DNA from: a virus
IMG/VR virus record: IMGVR_UViG_3300043464_000932
Location: 1-26,863 of that record
Length of the DNA: 26,863 nucleotides
Strand: one strand, 5' to 3'
Made by a program: the position numbers and the translations under genes. Below are positions 12,578 to 20,599 of this stretch, one piece after another; the stretch's first letter is position 1; the number at the start of each line of letters is the position of its first letter. A model generated the notes under the pieces. That model saw only the letters and a program-made list of their open reading frames with translations. It did not search any database and was not told the origin of the DNA.

Positions 12578-13066
12578 CTACACCCCGTAAACAACAACGC
12601 TCGCTGTCGCCGTGGTCAGCGTGCGGGCGATGGATATAGAGCAATTGGCCGTATTCAGGCTGCCACTAACGGCGATGTCCGTGACGACAGTAACCGCAGC
12701 GGTGGAAACCTGCACCCCAACCAAGTGCCATGCCGTCCCGTCCTTTGCGATCGCGCACGATCGGTCGCCGGTCGCCGTGTTCGTGACGGGAAAAAACAAA
12801 TTCATGGCCGACACCGTATTCGGCGTCGCCGTGACCCCGCGAAACGTCACCGTCTTCTCGGCGTTGATCGACCACGCGCCGGTGAAGGTCGCCACGCGGA
12901 AGACCTTGCCCGCAACGCCGCCCGGTGCCGAGCCGTAGGTGATACCCGGCTGATCCCGGTCGCCGCCCTCGACGGTTCGCACCACCTTGGCGATCCGCTC
13001 CGCAGCGGGCCGCGTGAAGGTCACGCGCTCAGTCTTCGCCGGTTTGCCGTCTGGCTTTTGTGCCAT
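12578..13066 (-). CDS. Hypothetical tail-region protein, 162 aa
   Basis: Start ATG 13064-13066 is preceded by AAGGTG. N-terminal 30 residues are basic (MAQKPDGKPAKTERVTFTRP) with a helix (AAERIAKVVRTVEGGDR). The rest (from about 60) is Val/Thr/Ala-rich beta sequence (KTVTFRGVTATPNTV, VQVSTAAVTVVTDIAVSG). It follows the 297-residue protein by nine bases and is in the distal tail set. The helix-plus-beta form suggests a tail spike base or adaptor. No family recognised. Confidence 0.65.
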   Translation of the reverse strand: MAQKPDGKPAKTERVTFTRPAAERIAKVVRTVEGGDRDQPGITYGSAPGGVAGKVFRVATFTGAWSINAEKTVTFRGVTATPNTVSAMNLFFPVTNTATGDRSCAIAKDGTAWHLVGVQVSTAAVTVVTDIAVSGSLNTANCSISIARTLTTATASVVVYGV

Positions 13067-13074
13067 GCGTCACC

Positions 13075-13968
13075 TTAGAAGGGCGGCGTGCCGAAATATG
13101 TGGCGAACGCCACGGCGGGATTCACGCGACGCTCAAGGATCGTGGGAGCACCGGAGCCAGTGAAGTCGGTGTTGAACCTGATGCTGCCGTCGTCATTCAG
13201 CGCCATCACGCTGGCGGACGCCACCTTTTCGTTGTCCACGAATACGTAGCACCGCTCCTTTTTCCTGTCGGAGCCGCTACCGCTGATGTAGTTCCAGCCG
13301 ACGTTTGGCAGGAAGAGCTTGTAGCCGCTGGCCTTGTACGAGAGCTCGGCGGTGACTTGCCAGTAGTTCACCTGCGCCCCGTTCACCACCTCGGTCGCCT
13401 GCTGGCCGCTGATGCCGTGGCACATCCACTGATGAGCACCGGCCCCCAGGAACGAATCAGAGTTCACGGCCCCCGTAACGGCCACAGCATTGGCAATCGG
13501 GAACGCCGAGCGGTTGCCAGAGATCGACAGCCGAAGTTCGCCCTCGATGCCGGTGGCCCCTTCGATGATGTCGCCCGCTGTGTTGATGAGCGGTTTGATG
13601 TCGTTGTTGCCGTTCCCGTTGTAGAAGCGGAAGACGGGGATGGAGATGCCGCTCGTGGAGAACGACCAGACATCGGCACGCGAGAGCGGGCTGGCGTTGT
13701 ATTCCTGCGTGCCGCGCTGCGGCGTCTCAAAGCTGTACGTCGCCTCCGCGTGGAAGCGGTCGGTTTCCGTCACCTGCCCGTTGTGGCAGAGCAGGTAGGC
13801 ATACTCGGGATGGGCAGCCCCGTGAAAGATGCCGATTGCCCCGAGGATGTCCTGCGTGTTCGTCGGGCCGTCGAGCGTGAGGGCGTACTTGATCTCGGCC
13901 GTGGGGCTTTCGCCGAACTTGTGCGAGAACGTGCGCGGCAGGATTTCGCGGTAGGAGAGAACGGCCAT
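13075..13968 (-). CDS. Distal tail / baseplate-like structural protein, 297 aa
   Basis: Directly follows the tape measure with a one-base gap, which is the usual position of the distal tail protein or a tip protein in siphoviruses. Begins MAVLSYREILPRTFSHKFGE. Contains beta strands (AEIKYALTLDG, YAYLLCHNGQV) and a central Gly/Asn segment (RFYNGNGNNDIKPLIN). No strong family match. Aromatic-rich sequences (VNYWQVTAELSYKASGYKL) suit a beta-barrel. It may be a hub or distal tail protein, but that rests on position. Confidence 0.65.
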   Translation of the reverse strand: MAVLSYREILPRTFSHKFGESPTAEIKYALTLDGPTNTQDILGAIGIFHGAAHPEYAYLLCHNGQVTETDRFHAEATYSFETPQRGTQEYNASPLSRADVWSFSTSGISIPVFRFYNGNGNNDIKPLINTAGDIIEGATGIEGELRLSISGNRSAFPIANAVAVTGAVNSDSFLGAGAHQWMCHGISGQQATEVVNGAQVNYWQVTAELSYKASGYKLFLPNVGWNYISGSGSDRKKERCYVFVDNEKVASASVMALNDDGSIRFNTDFTGSGAPTILERRVNPAVAFATYFGTPPF

Positions 13969-13969
13969 G

Positions 13970-16162
13970 CTACGCCCCCAGGATTTCTACGGGGCTCGCC
14001 CCGGTGGCGGCGATCGCCTTGCGGATTTCTTCGAGCTTCGCCAACTGGGCGCGCCGCTGCTCCAGGGCCGGGTCTTGGCGGCCGGTGGCCATCGCCAGCA
14101 GTTGCGATGCGCCTTCCTGCGTGCGGATGTCTGACACCTGCAAGGCGTTCGCAGACGGCCGGGCCAACTCGGCGGCGATCTCCTTGCGGATGGAAATGCC
14201 CTCAGCGGCCAGATTGCGGAGGGCGTTGCGGGCCTCGCCGCCGTCGATCAGCCGCTTGTTGAAAGCCTCACGCACCGACTTGAACTGGTCGGCAATGGAC
14301 GTGGCGGGCTTCAGGATATTCGCATCCACGCCGAGGGCTTGCAGCTGCCGCTCGCGATCCTGAGCCCTCGCCTGCTTCGTGGCCTCGCCCGCGAGCCGTA
14401 GACGTTCGTTGGCGGCAGCGATGCTCTTGGCGTCGTTGGCTTGCTTCGCCTGGGCCAACGCATCTTCTGCCGCCCGCAGTTCCTGGCCAATCGCCAGCAA
14501 GTCCCGGTTGAGTTGCAGGCGGCTCGTCTCGGCGTCGGTGAGCCCGGCGTTCGCCAAGTCGGCCACTCGCCGCCGGGCCTCTTGGGCGGTGCGAGCGGCA
14601 GCGTCGGCCGCAGCCCTGGCCGCATCCGCGTCGGCCCGCCTCGCGTCTGCCTGCTGCCGCAGCGTGTCGGTGAACGTGCGGGACGCACGGTCCACCTGCT
14701 GAATCGCATACTTCTGGTAGATCGTCTCGGCGTTGGCATCGCGGGCCAACTCGGTCAGCCGGTCAAACTGCTGGAGCACCTCGACGGGCACCTGGCCCAG
14801 GCCGCCGAGTTCCTGCGCCAGTTGCTTGATTGCCGACTCGGCCTGGGAAAGCGAGTTCTGGGCGAACTCGGTCACGTTGAGATCGGGCACCTTCAGGGCA
14901 TCCTTCGCCCGCTGGCCAAACTCCTGCGTGCTCGCGGTCGCCGCCCGCATCTGCTCTTGGTATTTCTTGATCGCGTCCTGTGGGTCTTCGACGGCAATCG
15001 TCACTTCCGCCCCGGCCTGCTTGCTGGCCAACGCCCACTCAAGCGCGGCCCCAGCCAACAGCCCCAAGCCCACCACGAGCACCCCGATGCCCGTGCTGGC
15101 GAGCGCCGAACGGATCGACACGCCAAGGGCCACCGTGGCCGTCGCCGCCGTGCCAGCCGCAGCCGAGTAGCCGAAGGCCGAAGCGGTCGCCGCTGCGAAG
15201 AACCGCGCAAGGTTGGCAATGCCAGCCGTCACGACTTGGCGATTGATGAACGCCAGATACCCGCCGATGGCCGGGAGGATGTTGCCAGCCAGCGGCAGGG
15301 CCGCCGTGGCCACAAGTTGGAACGCAGCCGCGAGGTCAGAGATGGCGGCCGACACTGCCGAGGCCACGGCCTTCACGTCGATGGCGGCGATGAACGAGGC
15401 GGCATCCTCGGCCGCCTTGGTGAGAGATGGGGCCAGTTCCGATAGCACGCGAGCGGAGAACGCCTGGAGCGTGAGTTGGGCTTTCTGGAGCGAGTCATCC
15501 AGCGTGGCGATCCCGGCCGTCTGCTGCGGGCTCAACACGATCCCGAGCCGCCGCGCCTCGGCCGTCATCTGCTGAAGGTAGCCAGCCCCCTCTTGGAAGA
15601 TGGGCACGAGTTCCACGCCGCTCTTGCCGAACAGACTGACCGCCGCCGCCGCCTGCTGGGCGGGGTTGGGTAGTTTGCTGATTGCAGCCACGACCGCATC
15701 GAAAGCCTGCTCGGGCCGCAACTGCGACAGGTCCGTGATCGACAGGCCGAGTTCCGCGAAAGACTTGATTGCCGTGGCGTTGCCGGTCTGTGCCTCTCCC
15801 AAGTTCACGGTGAGTTTCTGCACCGCCTTGCCGAACGTCTCCAGAGAAACGCCCGACTGATTCGCCGCCAGCGAATAGCCTTGGATGATGTCGGCAGAGA
15901 TGCCGGTGCGCTTCGAGAGATCGTCGATGCTGGCCACCGCACCGGCCGTGCCGCCAATGAACTGCTGAAACGCCCCGGCCGCCGTCCGCACCGTGGCGAT
16001 GAACGCTCTCGACAGTTCAATTGTCTTGAGTGTCGAAACGTCCTGCTGCGTCTTCTTGGCGGCGTAACCCAACTTCTGTAACTCGACCACCCCGGCATTG
16101 ATGCCAGCCGACATTTGCGTGGCCGATGCCGACAGTTGAAAGCCAAGGCCGATGGTTGCCAT
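13970..16162 (-). CDS. Tail tape measure protein
   Basis: A 730-residue protein, the longest of the window. Begins MATIGLGFQLSASATQMSAG. Helical with repeats of small residues; a phage tail tape-measure core at 60-250 (TRTGIS-type segment near SKRTGISADIIQGY, and SLFGKSGVELVPIFQEG), hydrophobic segments at about 283-305 and 335-380 (VLVVGLGLLAGAALEWALAS), and a long helical coil near 500-610 (DADAARAAADAAARTAQEAR). It sits after the G/T chaperone pair, as in most siphoviruses. At about 0.15 nm per residue this would give a tail near 110 nm, a rough estimate. TAATG overlap with the chaperone T gene. Confidence 0.93.
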   Translation of the reverse strand: MATIGLGFQLSASATQMSAGINAGVVELQKLGYAAKKTQQDVSTLKTIELSRAFIATVRTAAGAFQQFIGGTAGAVASIDDLSKRTGISADIIQGYSLAANQSGVSLETFGKAVQKLTVNLGEAQTGNATAIKSFAELGLSITDLSQLRPEQAFDAVVAAISKLPNPAQQAAAAVSLFGKSGVELVPIFQEGAGYLQQMTAEARRLGIVLSPQQTAGIATLDDSLQKAQLTLQAFSARVLSELAPSLTKAAEDAASFIAAIDVKAVASAVSAAISDLAAAFQLVATAALPLAGNILPAIGGYLAFINRQVVTAGIANLARFFAAATASAFGYSAAAGTAATATVALGVSIRSALASTGIGVLVVGLGLLAGAALEWALASKQAGAEVTIAVEDPQDAIKKYQEQMRAATASTQEFGQRAKDALKVPDLNVTEFAQNSLSQAESAIKQLAQELGGLGQVPVEVLQQFDRLTELARDANAETIYQKYAIQQVDRASRTFTDTLRQQADARRADADAARAAADAAARTAQEARRRVADLANAGLTDAETSRLQLNRDLLAIGQELRAAEDALAQAKQANDAKSIAAANERLRLAGEATKQARAQDRERQLQALGVDANILKPATSIADQFKSVREAFNKRLIDGGEARNALRNLAAEGISIRKEIAAELARPSANALQVSDIRTQEGASQLLAMATGRQDPALEQRRAQLAKLEEIRKAIAATGASPVEILGA

Positions 16163-16473
16163 TACTGCTCAAACTTCTTGAGGTCTTCCGCCATGCGGCG
16201 GATGGTGTCGCGGACCTGTGAGGGATGCTTGGGGGCTCGGTCTTCGATCGGGATAAACGCTTCCGGGTCTGGTGTCTGCTTCGAGTACGGGGCCAGCACC
16301 GACGAGACGATCATGCCGGTCTGTTGCCAAGGGTTGTCGAGCGGGCGAAACCATCGCGTGTAGGCGATCCACTGCGAGAACTCACGCGAGTCCATCGCGT
16401 CGATCTCTTCGATGGTTTTCTTGAGGTGTGAAGCCAGGGCGAACTTGAACTGCAAGGTCGGCCTGGCGTTCAT
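16162..16473 (-). CDS. Tail assembly chaperone, T-like frame
   Basis: A 103-residue protein (MNARPTLQFKFALASHLKKT, then EEIDAMDSREFSQWIAYTRW). It lies between the first chaperone and the tape measure, overlapping the former by ATGA and the latter by one base. By position and by its frame (-1 relative to the first gene) it corresponds to the T part of the lambda gpG/gpGT pair, though it may also be translated independently from its ATG. Residues 20-55 contain two Trp and a Pro-Leu-Asp-Asn-Pro-Trp segment similar to short phage proteins annotated as tail assembly chaperones. Confidence 0.75.
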   Translation of the reverse strand: MNARPTLQFKFALASHLKKTIEEIDAMDSREFSQWIAYTRWFRPLDNPWQQTGMIVSSVLAPYSKQTPDPEAFIPIEDRAPKHPSQVRDTIRRMAEDLKKFEQ

Positions 16474-16823
16474 TCCCCCGCGAGCTTTTTGATTTCCTCC
16501 TCAGTCAGTGCGTTGTGCTTGAGGGCCGCGTGCCACAGGCGGTGCATCACGTCGGCGCTGCGGGACTTCAGGGCAGCCACGCCTTCGTCGCCGGGATAGA
16601 GCAGGTTGCCAGCGGCGTCGCAGAGCGTGCGGCTCAAGAGCTCCGAGCGAAAGTCGGGGATGGCCTTGCCGTCGCCTTCGAGCAGCTTGATCTCGTAGGA
16701 ATCGCGGTCCCCCACGCTCATCAGTCGGATACACACCTTGCCGTCGCCGCCGAGTTCGGGGGCTTCCACGGTGATGATCTTGGCATCGGTTGCGGCGTCG
16801 ATCTGTTCTCTGGTCAGCGGCAT
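16470..16823 (-). CDS. Tail assembly chaperone, G-like frame
   Basis: A 117-residue protein (PLTREQIDAATDAKIITVEA, ELGGDGKVCIRLMSVGDRDS, then YEIKLLEGDGKAIPDFRSEL, ending EEEIKKLAGE). Start ATG 16821-16823, with AGGTG six bases before. Upstream lie two small tail-tube-like genes; downstream lie the T-like frame and the tape measure, the standard order. Gene order carries most of the assignment. The sequence has the acidic/hydrophobic pattern of gpG-type chaperones. Confidence 0.8.
   Translation of the reverse strand: MPLTREQIDAATDAKIITVEAPELGGDGKVCIRLMSVGDRDSYEIKLLEGDGKAIPDFRSELLSRTLCDAAGNLLYPGDEGVAALKSRSADVMHRLWHAALKHNALTEEEIKKLAGE
16474..16490 (-). other. Candidate -1 ribosomal frameshift site of the G/T chaperone pair
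   Basis: On the minus strand the last codons read ATC AAA AAG CTC GCG GGG GAA TGA. A run of five G (complement of 16475-16479) and one of five A (complement of 16486-16490) precede the stop. A -1 slip at GGG leads directly into the T-like frame, giving a fusion of about 220 residues. No strict X-XXY-YYZ heptamer is present, so the exact site is uncertain. Confidence 0.45.
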
Positions 16824-16830
16824 GGTTCAC

Positions 16831-17145
16831 CTAGTAGGAAAGTTTGAGCGTGACGCTGTAACGGGTCACCCCGTTCACTTCGCTGGCCACGCTCACGGAC
16901 TCCCATACTGCCGAGGCCGTCAAGGATTGGCCGCCGCCAGAGATCGCCACCTCGGCGCGCGTGTTCCAAAGCGCGGTGGAGGTGTTGGCCGCGCCGAGGC
17001 ACTCCACGGTTACGGAGCCTGGCGAGTCGGTCCAGGCGACGTTGCGCCCCTTGCTGTCGCCACCATAGGACCACGACAGGCCCGTGACCTCTTGGAAGGC
17101 CGTGCCGTTCCACGTCACGCTGATGCCTGTGCTGTAACTCGCCAC
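16831..17145 (-). CDS. Small beta-rich tail protein (tail-tube-like), 104 aa
   Basis: GTG start at 17143-17145 with AAGGGGG upstream. Begins VASYSTGISVTWNGTAFQEV; further VTGLSWSYGGDSKG, VAWTDSPGSVTVECLG and YSVTLKLSY strands. Beta-sandwich composition and position between the tail terminator cluster and chaperones suggest a tail-tube or tube-related protein. Similar short proteins occur beside tail genes in prophages of planctomycetes by my recall. Two tube-like genes in a row is somewhat unusual. Confidence 0.7.
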   Translation of the reverse strand: MASYSTGISVTWNGTAFQEVTGLSWSYGGDSKGRNVAWTDSPGSVTVECLGAANTSTALWNTRAEVAISGGGQSLTASAVWESVSVASEVNGVTRYSVTLKLSY

Positions 17146-17163
17146 GGGAAGCCCCCTTGGCGG

Positions 17164-17544
17164 TTAGGCAACCTGGAACGATGCCGAGCCCTTGATGGCG
17201 TCGTTCGTGGCAAGCGTGATGGTGGACGACTTGCAGGTGGCACCGGCCGAGAGCGTGATGCCTCCAGCGATCACCAGCGTGCCGGTCGAGCCCTGCGCGA
17301 TCGGCGTGGCCCCAGCGTTGGCGAGGTAGTCGATGGTGACTTCCTTGCCCGTGTCGCCCGCCGAACCCTTCAGGGGACGCGACATCGTAGCGACGGTCGC
17401 GCCGGTCGTCTGCCCGAGGTGCGACACGTCGATGTTGTCAGTCGCGTTGTTGTCCGCAATCGTGTAGGTGATGTTCGTGACGGTGTAGCCCACGCCTGCA
17501 AACGTGAACGTAGAACCGGAACCATCGTGCGGAGTGGCGGGCAT
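17164..17544 (-). CDS. Major tail (tube) protein candidate, 126 aa
   Basis: ATG at 17542-17544 with AGGAGACATAAAGC before it. MPATPHDGSGSTFTFAGVGY, then TNITYTIADNNATDNIDVSH, LKGSAGDTGKEVTIDYLANA, and a final ITLSAGATCKSSTITLA. Small, beta-rich and Thr/Ser/Gly-rich, as expected for a tube subunit. Situated after the DUF3168-like tail terminator, where the major tail protein normally lies. No family was identified by sequence alone. Confidence 0.75.
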   Translation of the reverse strand: MPATPHDGSGSTFTFAGVGYTVTNITYTIADNNATDNIDVSHLGQTTGATVATMSRPLKGSAGDTGKEVTIDYLANAGATPIAQGSTGTLVIAGGITLSAGATCKSSTITLATNDAIKGSASFQVA

Positions 17545-17556
17545 GCTTTATGTCTC

Positions 17557-17967
17557 CTAGCTTTCGATCCAGAACGTGTCGTACTGCTGGGTGATCTGAT
17601 AGGCAGGCGGGAGTTCCGCACCCGCCAGCGTCACAAAGTCGTCGGACTCCTGTTCGAGCGACGTTTGCTTCACTTCCGTATTGTTGGAAGTTCCGCCGTA
17701 CCCATCCAGAACCGACCGCATCGCATCCGCCACTTCGCGGGCCTGCTCGTAGGTCGCCCCGTAGATGCTGTATTCCACGCTCGTCACGGGCATGCCCATC
17801 GGGGCACCAAGCGTCTGCTGCCGCCGGATCGCCACGCGCCGCCACGTCACGAACGGCAGAGCCGCCGAGGCTGGGGCCACCACCGGATACACGCGGCTGC
17901 CCACAAGCCCGGCCACGGTGGCATTGGCAATGAGCGCCGAACGCAGGACGGCTTCGGGGGATTTCAT
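17557..17967 (-). CDS. Tail terminator / tail completion protein, DUF3168-like
   Basis: ATG at 17965-17967 forms TGATG with the upstream stop, giving 136 residues. MKSPEAVLRSALIANATVAG, LVGSRVYPVVAPASAALPFV, TWRRVAIRRQQTL, then VEYSIYGATYEQAREVADAM and a beta-rich end. The pattern (L-x-A-x-x-x-V-x-x-L-G-x-R-V-Y-P, then a beta strand, then a helix with Ala-x-x-x-A-D-A-x-R) matches DUF3168 tail terminators. These cap the tail tube and set its length with the tape measure. Confidence 0.8.
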   Translation of the reverse strand: MKSPEAVLRSALIANATVAGLVGSRVYPVVAPASAALPFVTWRRVAIRRQQTLGAPMGMPVTSVEYSIYGATYEQAREVADAMRSVLDGYGGTSNNTEVKQTSLEQESDDFVTLAGAELPPAYQITQQYDTFWIES

Positions 17968-18737
17968 CACTGGCCTCCTAAGTCGCCGTATTTCCGCTCG
18001 TACTCTTTCACGGCCCGCGTGAGTGCCTTCCGCATCTCCACGTCGAGGATGCTCTGCATCTGTGCCCGCGACTGATTGAACGCCTTCCGCAGCGGATGCC
18101 GGGCGGGCGAGCCTGCGACGGTGCCGCTGGCGATGAAGTCCACTGGGTAAAGACCACGCCCCGTGAAATCGCCGCGCGTCTTCCACGATGACAGCACGCC
18201 ACGGCCTGCGGCTGGCTTCTTCTCGCGCTCCACGATTGTCTGAATCCTGCCGCCGAGGATGACCTTGCGCCTGCGGCTCACCTTGCTCTTGCCAGCCATC
18301 CTGGGCCTGGTGCCAAACTCCACCAGATGCGAGTGGTAGGCCCGGTTCGGCCCCTTCAGCACAGTGCCGCCCACAAAGGCCGGGGTGGCACCCTTCTGGC
18401 TCTTTGCGTTCGTGGGCCGCCGAAAGCCGATCACGATCACGCCCACGGGGATCTGCTGCTTGTTGTTCGTGTACTTCCGCTCGGCCTTCGACACGCTCGC
18501 CAGCAGGTTGCCCGTCACCTGCCCGAGGGCGGCCGTCTGTTGCCGCAGCGCCTCCTGGCCGGGCTTCGCCGCCTTGCGGAGTGCCTGAGCCTGGTACTTC
18601 AGGCTGATCTCGCGGGGCAGTGCCTTCAGGCTCTTAATCACGTCGTCGAGCGTGGTCAGGCCGTACTGCTGCTTCGCAAACTTGCCTTTGCCAACGGCAA
18701 GCCGCAGCAGCGACGGCCCTTCAGCAAAGACACTCAC
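17967..18737 (-). CDS. HK97 gp10-like head-tail connector/neck protein
   Basis: GTG at 18735-18737 overlaps the upstream TGA as GTGA. 256 residues, longer than the usual 130-160 of gp10-like proteins. VSVFAEGPSLLRLAVGKGKF starts the chain; the core is LKALPREISLKYQAQALRKA, then YHSHLVEFGTRPRMAG (the H-x-x-x-x-E-F-G-T motif) and the C-terminal SPARHPLRKAFNQSRAQ (the H-P-x-x-R-x-A-F motif). A basic insertion (SKVSRRRKVILGGR, about 160-175) accounts for part of the extra length. Works between the head connector and the tail. Confidence 0.82.
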   Translation of the reverse strand: MSVFAEGPSLLRLAVGKGKFAKQQYGLTTLDDVIKSLKALPREISLKYQAQALRKAAKPGQEALRQQTAALGQVTGNLLASVSKAERKYTNNKQQIPVGVIVIGFRRPTNAKSQKGATPAFVGGTVLKGPNRAYHSHLVEFGTRPRMAGKSKVSRRRKVILGGRIQTIVEREKKPAAGRGVLSSWKTRGDFTGRGLYPVDFIASGTVAGSPARHPLRKAFNQSRAQMQSILDVEMRKALTRAVKEYERKYGDLGGQ

Positions 18738-19054
18738 GAGACGGTCTCCTGGCAAATAGCCTCGTGCTCGCTGCGGTTGCCGTGTTCGAGCAGGCTGACG
18801 ATCTCCAGCGTGCGAGAGCGCCACGAAAACCGCATGCTTTGCGTCAGGCCCGGCAGGTAACGCAGCCGCACCTTGTGCGTGATCGTCGTGTCCTGCTGGC
18901 CTGCCGCCAGAGCTTCGCGGGCACTCACGCCTTCCACGCTGGCCCAGACGGCCGAGGAATTGCTCCACGCCAGCACCGTCTCGCCAAGGGCATTGGTCGT
19001 GCCGCTGGCGATCTGGACGGTGATGCGTTCGCGGAGCTTGCCGGGGTCGATCAT
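18734..19054 (-). CDS. Head closure / head-tail adaptor protein
   Basis: ATG at 19052-19054 overlaps the gp6-like gene stop (ATGA), giving 106 residues. MIDPGKLRERITVQIASGTT, NALGETVLAWSNSSAVWASV, then THKVRLRYLPGLTQSMRFSW and TLEIVSLLEH. The beginning (GKLRERITVQ) and the VWASVE and THKVRLRY strands match the phage head-tail joining/adaptor family (SPP1 gp16/HK97 gp7-type), which bridge the portal-connector ring to the tail. Confidence 0.85.
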   Translation of the reverse strand: MIDPGKLRERITVQIASGTTNALGETVLAWSNSSAVWASVEGVSAREALAAGQQDTTITHKVRLRYLPGLTQSMRFSWRSRTLEIVSLLEHGNRSEHEAICQETVS

Positions 19055-19656
19055 CGGTAGGAGCCCCATCGCTGCGAGTCGAGAAGCGACTTCACGCCGA
19101 ACGGGATTTCGTCGCCGCTCATGGAGTCGGCCGCCATGCGGCGCTCGAACCACATGCCCACGAGCATCAAGATGGCGTGGCGGATCGCGGCGGGTACAGC
19201 CGTGCCGCTGGCCCCGTAGCCAGCCCACCACGTCACGGCATGCGCCCCGGCGTCGATCCGGTGCGGCGGCCATGTGCCCGCATAGATGGGCAGCACGGTG
19301 CCCGGCGTCGATTGGCGATCTACGCGGAACTGCTCCACGGCATAGGTGCCGGTCGTGCCGCCGTCTGCCGTGAACGTGAGCGACACAGCCGTGGCCGTGC
19401 CCGCGACGGCCATCGGCGGGCGGGGCAGCTCCATAGCCTCGATGCCCGAGGTGGGGAATCGGTCGAAACGCATGACCCACTGCGTGTAGACCAACGTGCG
19501 GTCGAGGTACTGCTCGCACCACTCACGCGCTGAAGTCACGAGGGATTGGACGTAGGCATCGTCTGCGTTGCCGTCGATGCGGCAGTGGGCCTTCGCCTCG
19601 GAGAGCGTCACGGGCTCCACGGCAGGGCCGGTCTGGCGTGTCAGGCTGCGGTACAT
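19051..19656 (-). CDS. HK97 gp6-like head-tail connector
   Basis: ATG at 19654-19656 forms TGATG with the upstream stop; GTG three bases earlier is an alternative. About 201 residues. The N-terminus (EPVTLSEAKAHCRIDGNADD, then YVQSLVTSAREWCEQYLDR) is the recognised gp6/phage_connect motif: an EPVTL-x-E-A-K motif, D-D, and a helix ending W-x-E-x-x. The C-terminal helix (ILMLVGMWFERR) is also typical. Forms the ring below the portal. Confidence 0.88.
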   Translation of the reverse strand: MYRSLTRQTGPAVEPVTLSEAKAHCRIDGNADDAYVQSLVTSAREWCEQYLDRTLVYTQWVMRFDRFPTSGIEAMELPRPPMAVAGTATAVSLTFTADGGTTGTYAVEQFRVDRQSTPGTVLPIYAGTWPPHRIDAGAHAVTWWAGYGASGTAVPAAIRHAILMLVGMWFERRMAADSMSGDEIPFGVKSLLDSQRWGSYR

Positions 19657-19856
19657 CACTTCTTGCGTCTCCGCTTGGGCGTGGCGTCGGCCGTCTCCAC
19701 GTCGTGCTCGACGGCCGCCGTCTCAATCAACTCCTGCTGCCGGTCCTCCACCGCGAACCGCTTGGCAATCAACTCTTGGGCGAGCCCGCCGGGGATCTCC
19801 ACCACCTGCCCGGCGCGGTAGCTTCGGAACGAACGCAGCATCCTTAGTTTCTTCAT
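19656..19856 (-). CDS. Small basic protein, 66 aa, in the head-connector cluster
   Basis: ATG at 19854-19856 overlaps the upstream stop (ATGA). MKKLRMLRSFRSYRAGQVVE, IPGGLAQELIAKRFAVEDRQ, then an Asp/Glu patch and a PKRRRKK tail. This YRAGQV-x-E...A-x-x-L-I-x-x-x-x-A pattern occurs in short phage proteins near head-tail connectors. Function is unproven; it could be a head-fibre or virion accessory. Confidence 0.65.
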   Translation of the reverse strand: MKKLRMLRSFRSYRAGQVVEIPGGLAQELIAKRFAVEDRQQELIETAAVEHDVETADATPKRRRKK

Positions 19857-20587
19857 TGGGGCACGCTCCATGCAGTTTCGGGCTTCTTTCCGTTGGTCGT
19901 GAACTCGGTGGTCCACTGAAACACGGGCTTGCCGAGGTTCTGTCCCGGCCACGTCACGACATACTCACCGTGGCCCAGGACGACGCGCGGTGTGATGAAG
20001 ACGCGGTTACCGCTCTCCCGCCAGTTCCGCCAGAACCAGATGTCGTCGTCCACGCGGCCGTCGTTCCACGAGCCATCCGGTCCGGGCTTCGACCAGAACC
20101 AGGGTTTCTTGCACCGCTTCAGGGCGGCCGTGCTGATGACCGTGAGGCCGAAGTGCGCGCTATCCACTTCCTGCACCGGCTCCGAAAACCACGACATCGG
20201 CAGGCTCGTCTTCCCGTCCTCGGGCGGGTTGTCGAGCGTGTCCTTCAGCGTCAGCATCGGGCGGCCGTCTTCCCGCTTCGTCTGCAATCCGGTCAGCGCG
20301 TCGCACTGGAACGTCATCGCCATCGCGAAGAGGTGCTCCACGTCTTCCTTCGTGAAGAACGTGTCGTAATCAATCGTCAGCAGATACTCGGCCTTGTCGA
20401 TGAACTGCTCCATCACGCGGGTGTTCACCTGCGACCAGAACGCACCCGTGCCCATCGTGGGGCGAATCCCCAGCGGCATGAGTGCCTGAGCCCACGCGAA
20501 GTGGTTGGCCGTGAACGACAGCCTGGGCATCGACAGGATGGCCTCCACCCGAACGTCGGCCTCAGTGCCCCCAACCTTGACGATCAT
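19853..20587 (-). CDS. Glycosyltransferase-like protein (GT-A fold candidate)
   Basis: ATG at 20585-20587 is preceded by GAGG. An upstream extension would read through the terminator hairpin, so the shorter start is favoured. 244 residues. Strands and a probable D-x-D at YLLTIDYDTFFTK (D73, D75), then DALTGLQTKRED, a beta/loop FGLTVISTAALK, and VDDDIWFWRNWRESGNRVFI, which is like GT-A proteins (a late acidic pair followed by aromatics). The domain pattern suggests a family-2-like transferase for phage or host glycans. No acceptor can be predicted. It is placed between the capsid and the connector genes, which is unusual. Confidence 0.6.
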   Translation of the reverse strand: MIVKVGGTEADVRVEAILSMPRLSFTANHFAWAQALMPLGIRPTMGTGAFWSQVNTRVMEQFIDKAEYLLTIDYDTFFTKEDVEHLFAMAMTFQCDALTGLQTKREDGRPMLTLKDTLDNPPEDGKTSLPMSWFSEPVQEVDSAHFGLTVISTAALKRCKKPWFWSKPGPDGSWNDGRVDDDIWFWRNWRESGNRVFITPRVVLGHGEYVVTWPGQNLGKPVFQWTTEFTTNGKKPETAWSVPQ

Positions 20588-20599
20588 GCAGACCTCGCA

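Noticed and set aside
13060-14262. A 400-codon plus-strand frame, and similar ones at 14441-15445, 16738-18075 and 24170-25318
   Set aside because: All are antisense shadows of tail and terminase genes, with low-complexity Arg/Gly/Ala sequence and no ribosome sites.
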